Of a stretch of DNA of 64,000 bases, positions 60,196 to 64,000 are shown one piece after another. The notes beneath the pieces were generated by a model. That model worked only from the letters and a program-made list of their open reading frames with translations, made no database searches and had not been told where the DNA came from. The DNA lies in assembly GCA_946803715.1 (NCBI GenBank), contig CAMPET010000031.1, forward strand, positions 368,034 through 432,033, read 5' to 3'. Both the position numbers and the translations under genes were made by a program. Numbering within the stretch: position 1 is the stretch's first letter; the number at the start of each line of letters is the position of its first letter. The DNA comes from Beroe ovata. Taxonomy: Eukaryota; Ctenophora; Nuda; Beroida; Beroidae.

Positions 60196-61040
60196 TTGTC
60201 CATTGTCGATCGATGATAGACTTTGTCGAGAATTTTGTTTTGCGCGCGCGGCACAAACTTATTCGCGGCTTGCATCAGCGGTTTAACATCGCCAAACAAT
60301 ATGTCCACGATTAGTGTTCCTTGTGTGCGCAAGGATCAGCCAGGCCAGATAACAATCGGCAATGTTTCTGCCTGGCTAGTGCTACGGCGCTATATTGATA
60401 TCGCTTGCCGGATGTTATCTGTCCACTGTTTCTTGCGCGCGCCTTCATTGTGCATTAGCTTTCGATAAAGCTAGATAGCCTTGTCGGGCGATGCCAGACC
60501 GCTGATGCAAGCCGCGCATCTGAGAATAAGTTTGCGCGCGCGCAACGAAATTCTCGACAGGGTCTATCATCGATCGACAAAGATAGCCTAGCGCGCGCGA
60601 AACAGAGATCTAATAAAGCTAAGTCTGCACTGATCACTTGTCTTTGCCATCCTGTGCACAAGTTGCGCGCCCCTGTTCTACTCAGTGAACTGAAAAGTCG
60701 TAGAAACCATGGAGACGCGCAGCGCGCGGCGCGCGCGGAGTATTTGGGTCACGCCGCGCAGCGCGGGAACAGGGAACATGCCATCCGGATGTTATCAATA
60801 TCCGTCCACTGCTTCATGCGCGCGTTCATCGAAGGCCGAAACGAAACAGGCCTGTTTCGGCCTTCGATGAAGCTGAAGGTGCGCGCGTGACATCATGACC
60901 CAAATACTCCGCAAGCAAGAACAGAAGCAAGCAAGAACAGAAGCAACCAAAAACAGGGGCCGGGGCGCGCAACGCAACGTGTGCACGTTCGCAGGAATTC
61001 TCGACAGGGTCTATCAGTATCATCGATCGACAAAGTCTGA
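60196..61040. mobile_element. GCGCGC-rich foldback sequence, possibly a non-autonomous element
   Basis: An arm at 60205-60293 is repeated in inverted orientation at 60487-60578; both contain 'gtcgatcgatgatagac' or its complement, 'gcggcttgcatcagcggt' or its complement, and a GCGCGCG run. Part of the second arm recurs in direct orientation at about 60995-61034. A direct repeat ('ccggatgttatc' followed by 'gtccactg' and a GCGCGCG run) lies at about 60408 and 60784. A perfect palindromic stem is at 60826-60870. No transposase frame or clear target-site duplication was found, so the element type is open. Confidence 0.55.
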
Positions 61041-63944
61041 CAAAGATTTCCATTTTCCCGGTGCAAGTGCAGAGTGCGTCAAGGTTGCAGATAGGATGCA
61101 AAATAAGGGCGCCATAGGTACAAATAGGCTACCAAAAATGGCGCCAATGGTGCAGATAGGGTACAATGGTGTAAAACTGGAGTAATACTACTTTGTTATC
61201 GAATTTAAATATCTCAAAGTGCTAACACCAATGAAGTTAATAATTAACAATAACACTCATAGATAAAATCATGATCAGCAGATAAAATCAACGCAGAAAT
61301 AAACAAAATGATTCATAAGATTTGAAATTGAAAGACTAAAGGCTCAATCGAAAGCAATTAGCAATAAGAATGTCTTCCATTGTTGCTCTAAGAAATTTAT
61401 TGTCATTCTGGAAACAAAATCAAGCTCATCGTCAAAGAAGATGATGCACGCAGAAATCTCGTATTCCACTAATGTTTCAATGACTCTCCGCATTGCTCAG
61501 TTGTCAAGGAAACGCCGTCGCGTGGTGTCAAGATTCTCTCTGACGTGGTGTCAAGATTCTCTCTGACCTTTTGCACACTCCCGAGGACGGTCGCTCTCAG
61601 TTTCCTGCAAATGATGACGGTTCACTTGATTGAAAAACTTATAGCGATAGATTTGGAAAATTGTGGTACCAAATTACAATCACCGCGATAAACTAAACCC
61701 ACCTTTAAACCATCTTTGTCGATAGCCGAAGAGTTAAGCCCATGTGCCATGTGTCTGCCCGATTTCTGAGCAGTTCAAACCTGCGAATATGAGAGCGGCA
61801 GAGAAAAGGTTAATGAGACTACGAAAAAAGAAAAGGGAAGGAGTGATTTTATGTGAGAGTGCTGTGGCCCGCCTCCCTTTATCGTTGGAGTTAACGTGCA
61901 AACAGACTGGCGCCACTCAGCCTGCCTCCCTCGGCCTAACACTTGTTGACAAAGCCACAGCCAAGTGAAAATAGCTCGGAGTTGAGCACGAAGCGGGGAT
62001 AACTCTCAGCGTAGTTATCTATTTCTTCTTCCGTAGAGTCCTCGTATTCAGTGGAGTGGATCAATATCTGGAACAAGCCATCTGATCTGGAAAAAGCCAT
62101 CTGATCTGGAAAAAGTCATCCACATTCTACTTGACAATTCTTCGGCGCTAACGAGGTCTTTGAATTTGTCTTCGTAGCTTTGGTCTTCGTTCTTTGTCTC
62201 TACTCTTCGCTTCTTGGTCTTTATTCTTCATTCGTTGTCTTATAGTTCTTATAGTCTAATAGTTGTCTTATAGTTCATTTTTCTTCCGTCTATAATTTTC
62301 GACTTTATTCTTGGTTCTTTGTCTTCAGCGTTTATGTCTTTGTTCTTTGTCTTTGGTCACTGTTTTTCGTCTTGAATCTCCGTTCTCCGTCTCTACTTTC
62401 CACGTCTTTATCCTTCGATTTCGTATTACGTTAGTTCTTGGTTCTTTTTCTTTCATCTCACAACACTGCACGACACTTAACCTCACTTCACCTCACGACA
62501 CTAGACTTCACTTCACTCCACCTCACATAACTTCACTTAACGTCACAAAACTTCTTTCCACTGCACTTCAAAACATAACTCCTCACCAGAACAAACATGA
62601 CAACACTGCAGAGCACCTTACTTAACTGTTCACTTAACACGTCACCTCACGTCACTTAACCTCACAACGCATCAATCGTAATCGATCATGCTATGGTAAC
62701 GCTGTAGTTTATCGAGTATCAATAATCAGTATCAAAGTCGAGATTGTGTTAGGTTTAGTCAAGTGAACACGGGAATACGGTGATGAAGAATTGATCATAC
62801 CTCGTGCGTAACCTCGACGTGCATAACCTTGACGTCAAAATTCTCGACGTGTATTACCTTGACGTGCGAAACCTTTTGATCAATTCTTTATCATCGTATT
62901 GCCATATCAACTCAACAAATATAAGCATACATCAGAGGGATATTGAATTCTCGAGAAAAACCGGCGTTACCACAATCTTACCTCGCTGCAGTACACTTCA
63001 CTCCACTTCACATCATCTCACTCCACTCTACTCCACTTCACATCATCTCACTTCACTGCTCTACAATCCACTTCACATCATCTCACTTCACTTCACAAGG
63101 TTTCACTTCACAGTGAAAAACATAATCTTACTCGGAAGAAACAACAGAATAGAAAACTCGCTAGTAGACAGTACAGACAGGACCTAGTACAGCAAAAAAT
63201 GCAGATTCACCGCAATAATATAGGTGATAATCAGTTCCAGATTTGCTTGTAAGAAGTAGTGTTGTAAATTGAAGTGATTATAAATGGGAAGATCAAGATC
63301 ATTAACATACAGAACATTCATTTCACAGGAAGTCATCACCTAAATAAAGTTCACTAAGTGTCTCGACTTAACTTTGGCTACCTGATTTCCCAGAGCTTCG
63401 CTTGATCATCTTAAACAACCGTGTCTTCGAATGATGAAGATCTGAAATGGGGAATGGGATTACACCTCATCTTCCAGCACCCGGCACCAAAACACTAGGC
63501 AGGTCACCTTGCCGGAAGGAAGATTGTGCTGGAGGAATTAGTGGTGGTGTCAACATCGGATCGGAGTGCCAAGCGGTGTCAAGGTTTGATAAAATCTGAA
63601 AATTAGGATTATCAAACTGATCGATAACGTAAGAATACCAAAACAGAACTTTGCGACAACACCAAATAAAAAATCTCACCTGTGTGAGCTGAAGCTGCCA
63701 GATGGAGATTCGGAGCGTCACGTCCGGCGGCGTGTCAAGCGGTGTCCAGGCGGCGTGTCAAGCGGTGTCCAGGCGGCGTGTCGAGTGGAATCCACTGTCA
63801 TGCGAAATCATCACATGAAAAGAAAGGTTAACATTAGCACAAGAAATAACACCCTGTTTCGAAAAGGATGGGTCCCTTACTGTGAAAAAAGGTTATGAGA
63901 ATAAAGAAACTCACAACAAAAACATTAGATGAATACAGATAATT
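61041..63944. other. Low-complexity region without a confident gene
   Basis: Imperfect repeats of 'ggcgccaatggtgcagatag' lie near 61106-61160. 'gtggtgtcaagattctctct' is duplicated at 61522-61565. TCTTCGTT-rich DNA lies at 62160-62440 and 'cacttcacctcac'-type repeats at 62450-62660 and 62990-63115. 'ggcggcgtgtcaagcggtgt' repeats at 63725-63785. On the - strand, splice-bounded frames at about 63740-63680, 63597-63519 and 63442-63365 could be exons of one gene, joined in phase, but they match nothing I know. Confidence 0.5.
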
Positions 63945-63951
63945 CTTACCT

Positions 63952-64000
63952 TAAATGCTCTTCTCTTTCTTTGATACAAACCCATTTCTTCAGCTCTCCC
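63952..64000 (-). CDS. Possible exon of an unidentified gene running off the right edge
   Basis: The complement reads an open frame, GELKKWVCIKEREEHL, up to a good donor (AG|GTAAGA). The sense and composition look like real coding sequence, but it is too short to name and its upstream part lies outside the window. The weak exons listed for 63.36-63.74 kb could be downstream parts of the same gene. Confidence 0.3.

Noticed and set aside
63680-63790. Ankyrin-like reading (DAPNLHLAASAHTG) on the - strand
   Set aside because: The frame is short and interrupted, lies on a GC-rich minisatellite, and only one motif-like stretch appears.

Overview
The window is animal genomic DNA: dense multi-exon genes with GT-AG introns mostly of 80-300 bp, GT/CA microsatellites, and N gaps that sit in those microsatellites. 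An animal source is inferred from the gene content (furry, MORC2-type, EXOSC10, soluble guanylate cyclase, mitochondrial malate dehydrogenase). The compact introns and divergent sequences suggest an invertebrate, perhaps an early-branching one, but I cannot name a species. Exon boundaries were set by hand from reading frame, GT/AG sites, phase continuity and recalled family sequence; no alignment was run.

Positions 545-44866 (+ strand) are one giant gene, the furry homologue (FRY), without its 5' end. Three of its introns host four unrelated genes. Intron 12359-19168 holds an intronless secreted phospholipase A2-like gene (+, 13506-14348) and a seven-exon gene on the - strand (14641-18455) that fuses a urea-transporter (SLC14-type) membrane domain to ankyrin repeats. 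Intron 22149-25490 holds an intronless membrane-anchored carboxylesterase (+, 23514-25187). Intron 25902-32240 holds an alpha-type soluble guanylate cyclase (-, 26336-31575) that lacks the heme-binding residues.

The right third is a run of housekeeping genes on the - strand. Reading leftward they are a MORC2-type GHKL ATPase with a CW zinc finger (53004-59784), the nuclear exosome 3'-5' exonuclease EXOSC10 (47814-52407) and mitochondrial malate dehydrogenase MDH2 (45635-47328). MDH2 converges on the end of FRY, and one of its exons is lost in a 200-N gap. The coding sums close in frame for EXOSC10 (1050 aa), MORC (917 aa) and the urea transporter-ankyrin gene (956 aa).

Non-coding DNA is rich in local repeats: a 553-bp unit in two FRY introns 33 kb apart, an eight-copy 331-bp array in a MORC intron, a dispersed TTGACACCAC minisatellite found mostly in introns, tandem repeats that copy splice donors or an acceptor, and GCGCGC-rich foldback sequence upstream of MORC. 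From 61.1 kb to the right edge I see no confident gene, only possible exons of one that runs off the edge.
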